From Candidatus Woesearchaeota archaeon CG11_big_fil_rev_8_21_14_0_20_43_8 (GTDB lineage: Archaea; Nanobdellota; Nanobdellia; Woesearchaeales; CG08-08-20-14), in the NCBI GenBank assembly GCA_002762705.1, contig PCVE01000027.1, positions 1 to 26,887 of the forward strand: a stretch of DNA of 26,887 bases, read 5' to 3'. The position numbers and the translations under genes were made by a program. Of the stretch, positions 1-6,494 are shown piece by piece (position 1 is the first letter of the stretch; every line of letters starts with the position of its first letter). Under the pieces are notes generated by a model. The model ran no database searches. It worked only from the letters and a program-made list of their open reading frames with translations, and had not been told where the DNA came from.

Positions 1-306
1 GTAGTCAATGATGATGATGAGATCATGTTCATAAGCAAGAAAGGCATCGCGATGCGGACATATGTGCATGATATCTCAGTGATCGGAAGGAATACTCAGG
101 GAATGCGGCTCATGCGTCTTGGTTCTGGTGATTGTGTGGCATCTGCCGCATGCATCATAAATGAAGACAGTGAGAAAGTGCTTGAAGGATCGCCTGCGTC
201 AATGCCTGTTGTTTCTAAAGTGACATCGCCTGCTGTCGATGCAGAAGATATCGCGGCAGAGATAGAAGAGGCTGAGCCTGATTCTATCGATGACAATGAG
301 AGATAG
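1..306 (+). CDS. gyrA: DNA gyrase subunit A, C-terminal end (partial)
   Basis: The frame is open from the first base to the TAG at 304-306, so only the last ~101 codons are present. The block GIAMRTYVHDISVIGRNTQG (from about base 46), followed by MRLMRL, matches the last blade of the GyrA C-terminal beta-pinwheel, which wraps DNA around the enzyme. An acidic, Ser/Asp/Glu-rich tail of ~45 residues follows, as in many GyrA proteins. Gyrase uses ATP to introduce negative supercoils and works as GyrA2GyrB2. GyrB and the catalytic part of GyrA are outside the window. Archaeal gyrases are regarded as acquired from bacteria. Family assignment is strong. The first methionine visible in the frame (base 25) is internal and not a start. 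Confidence 0.93.
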   Translation, partial: VVNDDDEIMFISKKGIAMRTYVHDISVIGRNTQGMRLMRLGSGDCVASAACIINEDSEKVLEGSPASMPVVSKVTSPAVDAEDIAAEIEEAEPDSIDDNER

Positions 307-402
307 TTTTGACCCAGTTCTGATGATAGCAACTCTTTATATGTGACTCAGATAAATTAATTGTTATTCTATTTGGTTGTTATATTAATAGAAGTGTGAG
401 AC

Positions 403-639
403 ATGTACAATGAATGCCGACTACCAGGTGATGGGAGCTATCTTGATTCAGTGCTCCCTTATTATGTGGATCTCTTGAGAAAGGATCCAGATTGCAGGAT
501 CGCGGGCCATGAAGCTGATAAGATCATCTCTCGAGCCCTTCATCATAGCTCAGAAGATGTGCTGCGCTGGATAAGGGGCGACCAGCCAGTGAATGACTTT
601 GTAAATACGCTCATGTCTCTGAAAGAAGATATCGGGTGA
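403..639 (+). CDS. Small hypothetical protein, 78 aa
   Basis: This is a short reading frame with an ATG start after a 96-nt AT-rich gap that holds TATA-like stretches near 351-361 and 379-390. The product is soluble and probably mostly helical (segments LDSVLPYYVDLLRK and ADKIISRALHH), with no membrane segment and no motif I recognise. A GTGAG just before the ATG may serve as a weak ribosome site. It converges on the next small gene, with 25 nt between the stops. Codon use resembles the neighbouring genes, which supports a real gene, but the function is unknown. Confidence 0.6.
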   Translation: MYNECRLPGDGSYLDSVLPYYVDLLRKDPDCRIAGHEADKIISRALHHSSEDVLRWIRGDQPVNDFVNTLMSLKEDIG

Positions 640-664
640 ATCACCCAAAATACTTGTAGTTTGA

Positions 665-895
665 TCATTCGTCTACCTGGAATGTGATCCTGATCTCTTT
701 GCCCATATTGGCATGCAGAAGATCCCATAGCTTGTTCATGATCAGGTCATCCTTGTTCGTCGGCTGATGATCAGTTCGCTGTACTACAAAACCCGTGATG
801 GGTTCTATATTATTTTGAGAATCATACCATTCTGTAAGATCTGCCCAATCGACTTTTCCTGAGAATTCATGCACCACATTCTGGTTTGTCTGCAT
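665..895 (-). CDS. Small hypothetical protein, 76 aa
   Basis: This minus-strand frame ends in TGA at 665-667. I prefer the ATG at 893-895. A GTG one codon upstream (896-898) is also possible. A GAGGT site on the minus strand (904-908) lies 8 nt from the ATG and 5 nt from the GTG. The product is small and soluble, rich in polar residues, with no recognisable domain; the C-terminal ~20 residues (GKEIRITFQVDE) look like a beta strand. Its upstream side is divergent with the wHTH regulator at 1014, so the two promoters share the 900-1013 interval. It is unrecognised and may be a lineage-specific protein. Confidence 0.55.
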   Translation of the reverse strand: MQTNQNVVHEFSGKVDWADLTEWYDSQNNIEPITGFVVQRTDHQPTNKDDLIMNKLWDLLHANMGKEIRITFQVDE

Positions 896-956
896 CACTA
901 TCGACCTCTTTTTGTTTTGATATATCCTGAATCGTATCTAACATGGTATATATTAT

Positions 957-999
957 TGGTTTAACTATTACCTTACCAAAAGTTTATATATTTAAACCA
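957..999 (+). promoter_or_regulatory. TATA promoter of the wHTH gene, flanked by an inverted repeat
   Basis: A BRE-like ACCAAAAG precedes TTTATATATTTAAA (983-996). The start codon at 1014 is about 26 nt from the TATA centre, the classic archaeal spacing for a leaderless message. TGGTTTAA (957-964) and its exact reverse complement TTAAACCA (992-999) flank the TATA region. This arrangement would suit a dimeric repressor such as the regulator encoded just downstream; that is inference. Confidence 0.5.
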
Positions 1000-1013
1000 T
1001 TTTGTTTAATAAG

Positions 1014-1868
1014 ATGGCGATCAATCTCACTCTGCCGCAGATCGGCGGGAAGAAGACAGCAAAAGACTATATCATACTGGTTCTTGGAGAGCACTGGCCT
1101 CTCACCGCGCGCAAGATGTACAATCTGATAAAGAAGAGATATAACTATTCAAAGACATATCAATCGATCTATAAATCACTGAAAGAATTGGTCTCTGACG
1201 GTGTCTTAAAAGAGAAAAAAGGCGAATACCATATCAATATCGAATGGATCGACCAGCTGCATCGCATGACTGAACAGGTCAGGTCTAATTATTCTACAAA
1301 AGAGCGTCTAAGCTCGATGGCTGGCGTGATTAATTCAAAAGTCACAGAAGATATAACCATGATAACATTCGAGACTCTTTTCGACGCAGAGAAATATCTC
1401 TATTATTTCGAGAAGAATTATGTCCACAATAAACGGAATGTCATAATCTGCAGGCATTATTCGCACGACTGGAAACTTTTTTTCTATCTGAGGGCGGAAT
1501 ATAATCGTATGCAATCGTTAAAGAGCAACCACGCAGAACTTTACGCGTTATGTTCTGGAAGTGCTATCCCCGATAGATGGGCTGCCAGGTTCTACAGGAG
1601 TCTTGGCATGCATGTGAAGACTGGCATCAAAGGCGGCATGAATGAGATCGAATGCATAGGTGATCATCTGATCCAGATCTTCATCCCAGAAGACATAAAA
1701 TCTGCCATCGAGAAAGTCTTTGAATCGACAAAGGCGCTTGATGATATTAATTCCTTGAACATGATAGAGAATGTCTTAGAAAAGAAGACAGAAGTCCAGA
1801 TAATAATCAACAAGAGCCCACAGCTCGCAGAAGATGTGCGAAAGCAGATCATGCAGCATTTTAAATAA
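1014..1868 (+). CDS. Winged-helix transcriptional regulator, 284 aa
   Basis: Residues ~15-75 form a winged-helix DNA-binding domain: a helix after TAKDYIILVLGEHWPLTARKM, a recognition-helix region SKTYQSIYKSLKELVSDGV, then a Lys-rich wing and a strand. The remaining ~200 residues form a ligand or dimerisation domain that I cannot name. It contains a CSGSAIPDRWAARFYRSLG segment and a final helix LAEDVRKQIMQHF. Similar proteins seem common in DPANN archaea, by recollection only. A TTG at 1002 could extend the frame by four codons. I chose the ATG at 1014 because it sits about 26 nt from the centre of a strong TATA box, giving a leaderless message. The M50 protease gene follows 12 nt later and is probably co-transcribed, so this may regulate membrane proteolysis or be regulated with it. 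Confidence 0.8.
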   Translation: MAINLTLPQIGGKKTAKDYIILVLGEHWPLTARKMYNLIKKRYNYSKTYQSIYKSLKELVSDGVLKEKKGEYHINIEWIDQLHRMTEQVRSNYSTKERLSSMAGVINSKVTEDITMITFETLFDAEKYLYYFEKNYVHNKRNVIICRHYSHDWKLFFYLRAEYNRMQSLKSNHAELYALCSGSAIPDRWAARFYRSLGMHVKTGIKGGMNEIECIGDHLIQIFIPEDIKSAIEKVFESTKALDDINSLNMIENVLEKKTEVQIIINKSPQLAEDVRKQIMQHFK

Positions 1869-1880
1869 TAGAAAGGATAG

Positions 1881-2510
1881 ATGATACTTATGGCTTTTCC
1901 ATTGTTCACATTGAATGAGTTGATGGACATCATCATCATGGTAGCTTTCTTAGGATTCATCTTCAAAGATGTATTCAAGGCCCCGATGTATGAAGCGCCC
2001 GATGACCCTGAATTTTATCTCAAAACTTACAATGGCGGCTTTGATTGGCATGGGTTCAAATTCGCTGTTTTAGTGACTGCTCCCGCAGTCCTGTTCCACG
2101 AGCTTGGACATAAATTCGTCGCGATGGCATTTGGGATGGTCGCCCAGTTTAAGGCAGCATATATATGGCTCGCCCTTGGTGCCATACTGAAATTGGCTGG
2201 TGTCGGATTCATCTTTGTCGTGCCTGCCTATGTGAGTTGGGGTTGTAGTTCGACTGATGCATCCTGCATGGCACTGCTCCAATCTTCTCCATGGGTAGGT
2301 GCATTGATTGCTGTTGCCGGACCAGCTGTGAATCTCTTGATCTGGCTTTTGATTGCATATCTTTTGAAAGAAGAGAAGATACCTTCAAAATACGTCGCTT
2401 TGGCCGTCCTTACAAAGAACATCAATAAATTCCTGTTCATCTTCAATATGATTCCAATCCCCGGATTTGACGGTTTCCATTTCTTCAGCAGGCTGCTTGC
2501 GATGGTGTAG
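1881..2510 (+). CDS. M50 family (site-2 protease-like) membrane metallopeptidase
   Basis: This 209-residue polytopic membrane protein has the zinc-binding motif HELGH at residues 73-77 inside a hydrophobic segment. A second conserved block, NMIPIPGFDG (189-198), supplies the third metal ligand (Asp197). Both are hallmarks of M50 intramembrane proteases, which cut transmembrane segments of substrates such as membrane-tethered regulators. About five to six hydrophobic segments are visible (near 13-29, 62-82, 90-120, 137-160 and 170-209). No PDZ domain is present, so it is a minimal member. AAGGAT just before the ATG at 1881 can act as a ribosome site; an in-frame ATG at 1890 is an alternative. 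The gene follows the wHTH regulator by 12 nt. The substrate cannot be deduced. Confidence 0.9.
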   Translation: MILMAFPLFTLNELMDIIIMVAFLGFIFKDVFKAPMYEAPDDPEFYLKTYNGGFDWHGFKFAVLVTAPAVLFHELGHKFVAMAFGMVAQFKAAYIWLALGAILKLAGVGFIFVVPAYVSWGCSSTDASCMALLQSSPWVGALIAVAGPAVNLLIWLLIAYLLKEEKIPSKYVALAVLTKNINKFLFIFNMIPIPGFDGFHFFSRLLAMV

Positions 2511-2618
2511 GTTGTTGGTTCGTAGTTAGTATTCAAAAAAATTAACAACTAATAACCACCGACCGCCAACCAGCATATAGAAAACTATATATTGCTTCGT
2601 ACACCTGCCAGAACATAT

Positions 2619-2891
2619 ATGGTGCTTTTGAAGATATTCGGGGCGATGGACCTCGCGACAGTTGTTATGATGCTGCTTCTTCAGTTCGATTTCATCGGCT
2701 GGAGAAAAGGGTTCGTCTTCGCAGCATACCTGATTTTCAAAGGGATATATTTCATGGGTGATGTGTCGAGCGCACTCGATCTCATCTGCGGTGTCTACAT
2801 GATCGCGATGTGCATTGGTCTTAAGACCTGGATCGCTTATATGGTCATGCTGTATCTGGCACAGAAAATATATTTCAGCATGAGCATGTGA
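2619..2891 (+). CDS. Small multi-pass membrane protein, 90 aa
   Basis: This very hydrophobic protein has three to four predicted membrane helices (about residues 2-24, 30-48, 52-68 and 71-86). It matches no family I know. The frame could begin at TTG 2592, but a TATA box (ACTATATATTG, about 2584-2593) would place transcription initiation near 2614-2619, so I use the ATG at 2619 with essentially no leader. Its stop TGA (2889-2891) shares its last base with the start of the metallo-beta-lactamase gene, indicating translational coupling. The pair may work together, for example as a membrane component plus a cytosolic hydrolase, but nothing in the sequence proves this. Confidence 0.7.
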   Translation: MVLLKIFGAMDLATVVMMLLLQFDFIGWRKGFVFAAYLIFKGIYFMGDVSSALDLICGVYMIAMCIGLKTWIAYMVMLYLAQKIYFSMSM

Positions 2892-3460
2892 TGAAAATGG
2901 CAGCAGAACAGATATCAGAGAATGTATGGAAAGTGAATGCGGATTCAAACATCTTCATAATCCGACTGAAGAACCTTGTCATAATAGACGCAGGCAATGC
3001 GGCATACAAAGACCAGATAATCAAAGACATCAATAGTATCATCGATCCATCAGAAGTGGAAGCAGTTATATTCACACATTTGCATTATGACCATATAGGT
3101 TGTTTTGATCTGTTTTCTAATGCGCGATTCTATGCTTCAAAGCAGGAGATAAAGAACCTGCGGGACAATGCTCTTGGTACAGTCCTTGAGCCTGCTCTTG
3201 CTGCGAGGATATCAAAGATGAAGTTGGACGATATAACCGGACTTGGCATCTCTGAATTCGAAGTGATCAATTCACCGGGCCATACGGCTGGATCGATCTG
3301 TATCAGATATGGAAACATACTATTCACAGGAGACACAAAGTTCCAGAATGGGTATGGGCGTACCGATCTTCCGACAAGTGTCCCTGAAAAGATGGATGAG
3401 ACGCTTGAGATGATCGAAGGGATAGAATATGATATTCTCTGTCCGGGACACGATTACTAG
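2891..3460 (+). CDS. Metallo-beta-lactamase fold hydrolase
   Basis: This is a 189-residue MBL-fold protein of minimal length. The metal ligands are in order: HLHYDH (63-68) in FTHLHYDHIG, His131 in SPGHTAGS, Asp148 in FTGDT, and His187 in CPGHDY at the extreme C-terminus. This pattern fits the glyoxalase II/RNase-like hydrolase group, which binds two Zn or Fe ions; the substrate cannot be inferred. The protein ends right after the last metal ligand, so no C-terminal accessory domain is present. A GTG at 2888 precedes the ATG at 2891; I take the ATG, which overlaps the upstream stop by one base. The gene converges on the helical protein gene, their stops overlapping at 3457-3460. Confidence 0.9.
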   Translation: MKMAAEQISENVWKVNADSNIFIIRLKNLVIIDAGNAAYKDQIIKDINSIIDPSEVEAVIFTHLHYDHIGCFDLFSNARFYASKQEIKNLRDNALGTVLEPALAARISKMKLDDITGLGISEFEVINSPGHTAGSICIRYGNILFTGDTKFQNGYGRTDLPTSVPEKMDETLEMIEGIEYDILCPGHDY

Positions 3461-4197
3461 CCTTCTTTCTTTCTATCTTCCATCGCTTTTGTGAGTTTCG
3501 CGATCCTTAACAGAAGTGTTTTGAGATCTTCAGGTGTCATCTTTTCCATATCGATGCCTTCCTTTGCCGGATCAATCCCGACTCTGTCAAGCATCTCCTG
3601 AAGATCCATCTCACCATTCAAGACAAGTTTCTCTGTCTCTTCTACTTCTCCCATAAGATAGCATTCTTCGCGATACTGTTCTCGTATCATCTCAAGTTTT
3701 GGGAGAAGTCCGTTCGCATCAGCCATACGGAAGATCGCATCGAACATATTGCTGTTCACGGATCTTTTATGATTGAGGTATTCAAATTTATATTCATTGA
3801 GATGATCAAATAGTTTTTTGATGACATCCTGGAGCTTCCCAAGCGCTTCTTCGATCCTCATGTTTATATCGCGTTCATCGATGGCCTCTTTGACCATTTT
3901 TAACTCTTCGCTTTTCACTTTCTCAAGAAGTTTGTGATATCTTTCATCAAGCTGATTCTTATCGATCGCATCATAGATCTCATTTATGTCTTTTCCGATC
4001 CGATCCAATTCTTTTCTCTCATTTTCATTAAGGTTCTTTTTCAATGTCAGCAGATTAAGGATCTCTTTTATCATATCATCTGCATGATGCATGCAATGTG
4101 TCACAATCTCGCTTCCGCAGTTATGGAACAGAAGTGTGAAGAAGATTTCTCTATGTATAGTCTTAAAAAGCCCAATCATTTCATTAGTGAGACTCAT
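3457..4197 (-). CDS. Predominantly helical, charged hypothetical protein, 246 aa
   Basis: Nearly the whole protein is Lys/Glu-rich amphipathic helix, with likely coiled coils around residues 45-140 and a second helical set around 160-240. A His/Cys cluster occurs near the N-terminus (HNCGSEIVTHCMHHADD, about residues 25-41) and might bind a metal or be part of a hemerythrin- or DUF47-like bundle; this is speculative. An ATTTAAAT box (4221-4228) lies about 26 nt upstream of the ATG, so the message is close to leaderless and starts inside the end of the macrodomain gene. I do not recognise the family. The gene overlaps the MBL gene tail to tail. Confidence 0.75.
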   Translation of the reverse strand: MSLTNEMIGLFKTIHREIFFTLLFHNCGSEIVTHCMHHADDMIKEILNLLTLKKNLNENERKELDRIGKDINEIYDAIDKNQLDERYHKLLEKVKSEELKMVKEAIDERDINMRIEEALGKLQDVIKKLFDHLNEYKFEYLNHKRSVNSNMFDAIFRMADANGLLPKLEMIREQYREECYLMGEVEETEKLVLNGEMDLQEMLDRVGIDPAKEGIDMEKMTPEDLKTLLLRIAKLTKAMEDRKKEG

Positions 4198-4222
4198 GCA
4201 TTTAGAATGGGATTATCTGTAT

Positions 4223-4720
4223 TTAAATCTTCTCAACACACTGAAGGAACGCATCCACCATGGGTTGGTTGATCCCCACCAGGATGACTTTTTTTAAGAA
4301 TCTGCCTTTGAATGCCTTGATGACAGCAACCATCATCCTGGTAGCATCCATCTTGTCGATGCCACCAACGCCAGTCCCAAATCCAGGCATGGCTATCGAT
4401 TCGAATGCATGCTCTTCAGCGCATCTTAAGGCGGCTTCGGTGGACAATTTCACATTTTCAATAATTGTTTTCTCTGCGGGTTTTCGCATAGTGGGCGCGT
4501 GGATTATGCCTTTGAAAGAAAGTGTTCCCGCAGTTGTCAAGATAGCTTTGCCGATCTCGGTAGGTGCTCTTGTGATCGCTTCCTCCTGTATCTCGATGCC
4601 GCCAGCTCTCTTTATCGCGCCTGCGATTCCACCGCCCATGAGACCGAAGGAATTGGCTGGATTCACAATAGCTTCCACATCGACTTTTGTTATGTCTCCG
4701 CTTATCACTTCGATATCCAT
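4223..4720 (-). CDS. Macrodomain protein (ADP-ribose binding/hydrolysing)
   Basis: This single-domain macrodomain of 165 residues is close to the usual minimal size. The signature GDITKVDVEAIVNPANSFG (8-26) carries the adenine-contacting Asp9 and Asn-Pro-Ala-Asn loop. The glycine-rich loop GLMGGGIAGAI (26-36) holds the distal ribose, and PGFGTGVGGI (near 111-120) forms the phosphate loop. Such proteins bind ADP-ribose or remove it from proteins or O-acetyl-ADP-ribose. A minus-strand TATA (TTTTTATATC, about 4741-4751) is centred 26 nt from the ATG, so the gene appears leaderless and independently transcribed. The promoter of the following helical gene lies within its 3' end. Confidence 0.93.
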   Translation of the reverse strand: MDIEVISGDITKVDVEAIVNPANSFGLMGGGIAGAIKRAGGIEIQEEAITRAPTEIGKAILTTAGTLSFKGIIHAPTMRKPAEKTIIENVKLSTEAALRCAEEHAFESIAMPGFGTGVGGIDKMDATRMMVAVIKAFKGRFLKKVILVGINQPMVDAFLQCVEKI

Positions 4721-4761
4721 CCAAGAAACAGTCCGGGATTTGATATAAAAAGTTTTAGGAA

Positions 4762-5328
4762 TCAGCGATATGGGTTCCTTCCCATCTCTCTTTTTATCCT
4801 ATCAATATCTTTCTGTGACTTTTCTCTCTGTTCGCCCACATATCTTTTGTAGATCTCGACTGTTTCAACAAGTAACTCAGTCTTCTCAAATAAATAGTCG
4901 AACCTGAAATCCGGGGACTTGGAAGTCTCTTCGATACTAAATACTAAACACCTAGGATCGTAATCAGAATATCCAATATTTTTGGCTAGCTCTCTTATGA
5001 AGAAATAGTTTGCTTCTCCTTCTTGTCTATCATATCCTTTCCATAACAATAAGGCTTTGGCTTCATCGTTTGTATATGTGTTGAATCTTAGAATATATGC
5101 TTCATTTTCGAAATTGGCAAAGACATCATAGTTTTGGAATTCGAATCTTTGATAGAAATCATCGTGTCTTGATTGTCCATCAAAGGATACAATGGCTCTG
5201 AGCAAAGTATCAACGTGCTTTGCATGTTCTTTCTTACTGGACCATCCACGGTCTGAATTTCTTATAACCTCAATTGCTTTTTCGACTCCACCAATGTTAT
5301 ATGGTGGCCATCCATAAGGTGCTTCCAT
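4762..5328 (-). CDS. Hypothetical protein, 188 aa
   Basis: This is a soluble protein rich in aromatic and charged residues. Its N-terminus, with WPPYNIGG, is followed by alpha/beta-like sequence and a charged C-terminal helix (about residues 140-180). I find no catalytic motif, membrane segment or known domain. The ATG at 5326-5328 is preceded on the minus strand by GATTTATTAAG centred near 5358, implying transcription about 4 nt before the start. The same TATA lies just beside hairpin element E1. The AT content is slightly higher than that of the neighbouring housekeeping genes, so it may be an accessory gene. The function is unknown. Confidence 0.72.
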   Translation of the reverse strand: MEAPYGWPPYNIGGVEKAIEVIRNSDRGWSSKKEHAKHVDTLLRAIVSFDGQSRHDDFYQRFEFQNYDVFANFENEAYILRFNTYTNDEAKALLLWKGYDRQEGEANYFFIRELAKNIGYSDYDPRCLVFSIEETSKSPDFRFDYLFEKTELLVETVEIYKRYVGEQREKSQKDIDRIKREMGRNPYR

Positions 5329-5389
5329 TGTACGTGATGGTTTATCTGTTATCTTAATAAATCTTTTGTAGATTGGATTAATTATAATC

Positions 5390-5438
5390 TTGCATTTCCA
5401 CTCGTCTATTGACGAGTGGTGATTTAGTGGAAATGCAA
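5390..5438. other. E1 5' hairpin with two alternative pairings
   Basis: TTGCATTTCCAC (5390-5401) pairs perfectly over 12 bp with GTGGAAATGCAA (5427-5438). Inside it CCACTCGTC (5398-5406) pairs with GACGAGTGG (5411-5419) around a TATT loop. The two helices compete for CCAC, so they cannot both be full length. This hairpin lies immediately before the larger module, on the promoter side. Confidence 0.75.
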
Positions 5439-5446
5439 TGGTCCGA

Positions 5447-5587
5447 GAAAACGACCCGGAGCGAAGCGGAGCTAAGTTTGCTAAATTCTGCTTTAGCAGA
5501 ATTTAAAACTGCTTTGCAGTTTTAAGCAAACTTATAATTCGCTTTGCGAATTATGCCCCTGGTCTGTGACCAGGGGTGGTCGTTTTC
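5447..5587. other. E1 closed multi-hairpin module (possible structured RNA or palindromic element)
   Basis: A 10-bp outer stem, GAAAACGACC (5447-5456) with GGTCGTTTTC (5578-5587), closes a compact fold. Inside are GCGAAGC (5461-5467), a known type of very stable DNA mini-hairpin, and a 10-bp stem 5473-5482/5525-5534. That stem encloses two abutting hairpins: 5483-5491/5496-5504 with loop TTTA, and 5505-5512/5516-5523 with loop TTT. Next come 5534-5542/5546-5554 with loop TTT and 5556-5564/5568-5576 with loop TGT. All helices are perfect and almost no bases are left unpaired between them. Base pairing is read directly; whether the active molecule is RNA or DNA is unknown. Confidence 0.8.
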
Positions 5588-5724
5588 GATTGACGCCCAA
5601 AAGCCAAATATATCCAAACCTAAGAACCCCCACTATGTAGGTATCAATAGGTGGCAGTTCGATCATGGGAGCGCAATAGTTACGACAGCAACTGATGCAC
5701 TGCCAAAGAGAAATAGATCCAGAA

Positions 5725-5752
5725 CACAACAAAAATAAGAAAAAATAAAAGA
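5725..5752 (-). terminator. T-rich terminator of the ftsZ-secE-spt5-rpl11 operon
   Basis: Directly after the rpl11 stop, the minus strand reads a series of T runs (TTTT, TTTTTT, TTTTT) without a strong hairpin. This is the usual archaeal factor-independent signal. It suggests that E1, further on, is not part of the rpl11 transcript. Confidence 0.6.
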
Positions 5753-5753
5753 A

Positions 5754-6473
5754 TCACGCCTTCTTAGGCGCTTCTTTCTTCTCGACTGGAGCGTGCTCGT
5801 TGATGATCTTCTCAGGGATACCTTCCTCGACCATCTTCGCGCGGATGTCCTTGTTTGTCTTTCCGCTCATTGATGCCAATACAGCTTTTGCCTTGGCTTC
5901 ATATTCTGCACGTCTCTTCTCCATGTCTTCAGCGAGTTTCCTTCGTTCTTCAGCCTGTTCTTTTTGCTCTTCAGCCGAGATCTCAGTCTTCTCTTGCTCG
6001 ATCTCTTCATCGAACTTGCCTTCATTGACAAGTTTGATGGCTTCGACTGCGGGAACACCTTCAACCATTATGCCCATAGAATTGCATGTTCCGATAATCT
6101 CCTTGACACGTGCTTTTGTGTCTCTTCCAAGAAGAGCGTCTTCTTTCATCTTCGATATCTTGATGACTTGTTCGATCCTAAGATCAGCCACTTTATCAGT
6201 CAGTGGATTACCTGCGCCCTTCTGGACTCCTGCTTCCTTCAATATCAAAGATGCGGCTGGTGGAGTCCCGATGGTAATTGTATAATCCTTTGTATCTTTA
6301 TCAACTTCCACTTTCACTGGTACCTGCATACCCTTGAAACTTTCTGTCTTTTTGTTTATGTCGGCCACGACTTTTCCGATATTCACACCAAGCGGACCAA
6401 GAGCTGGACCAAGCGGAGGTGCTGCTGTCGCTTTTCCGCCTTCAATCAAAACCTGAACACTTTCTGTTGCCAT
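5754..6473 (-). CDS. rpl11: Large-subunit ribosomal protein L11 with a C-terminal extension
   Basis: L11 binds the GTPase-associated region of 23S rRNA together with the L10/L12 stalk base. The N-terminal ~70 residues (VQVLIEGGKATAAPPLGPAL, then GPLGVNIGKVV) and the rRNA-binding C-terminal domain up to about residue 157 are canonical. The family is usually ~140-165 residues, but this protein has 239. The extra ~80 residues comprise a Glu/Lys/Arg-rich coiled-coil-like helix (about 160-200) and a short segment ending in a Lys/Ala/Pro-rich tail. GAGGAT upstream of the ATG serves as ribosome site; the spt5 stop is 21 nt upstream. It is last in the operon, and the L1, L10 and L12 genes that usually follow in archaea are absent here. 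Confidence 0.95.
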   Translation of the reverse strand: MATESVQVLIEGGKATAAPPLGPALGPLGVNIGKVVADINKKTESFKGMQVPVKVEVDKDTKDYTITIGTPPAASLILKEAGVQKGAGNPLTDKVADLRIEQVIKISKMKEDALLGRDTKARVKEIIGTCNSMGIMVEGVPAVEAIKLVNEGKFDEEIEQEKTEISAEEQKEQAEERRKLAEDMEKRRAEYEAKAKAVLASMSGKTNKDIRAKMVEEGIPEKIINEHAPVEKKEAPKKA

Positions 6474-6494
6474 TTTATTCTATCCTCGCAAAAC

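Larger units (their letters stand above)
5329..5753. other. 425-nt intergenic region containing hairpin element E1
   Basis: No convincing gene is present. From low to high coordinates it holds the promoter of the minus-strand gene at 5328 (TATA about 5354-5363), a 49-nt hairpin (5390-5438), the closed multi-hairpin module (5447-5587), a weaker folded stretch (5630-5704), and the T-rich end of the rpl11 operon (5725-5752, minus strand). In the weaker stretch, GGCAGT (5653-5658) pairs with ACTGCC (5699-5704) around AGTT (5678-5681)/AACT (5690-5693), and CCACTAT (5630-5636) can pair with ATAGGTGG (5647-5654). The short reading frames on both strands cross these hairpins and resemble nothing. Confidence 0.7.

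Noticed and set aside
1664..1978. Antisense 104-codon frame across the wHTH gene
   Set aside because: It overlaps two well-supported plus-strand genes and shows no family motif.
2511..2590. Intergenic hairpin between the M50 gene and the small membrane protein
   Set aside because: GTTGG/CCAAC and TTAGT/ACTAA can pair but the stem is interrupted and the T-run is absent; too weak to call.
4260..4748. 162-codon plus-strand frame
   Set aside because: It is the antisense shadow of the macrodomain gene, whose motifs and leaderless TATA are clear.
5390..5587. CRISPR array or tandem repeat
   Set aside because: The hairpin arms differ from each other and there are no spacers of constant length or identical repeats.
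5390..5587. E1 as the terminator of the rpl11 operon
   Set aside because: A T-rich tract already lies directly after rpl11 (5725-5752), and E1 starts more than 130 nt beyond it.
5532..5738. Short reading frames of 64-66 codons on both strands within the E1 region
   Set aside because: They run through the hairpins, resemble no protein and have no promoter/SD arrangement; they are a by-product of palindromic sequence.
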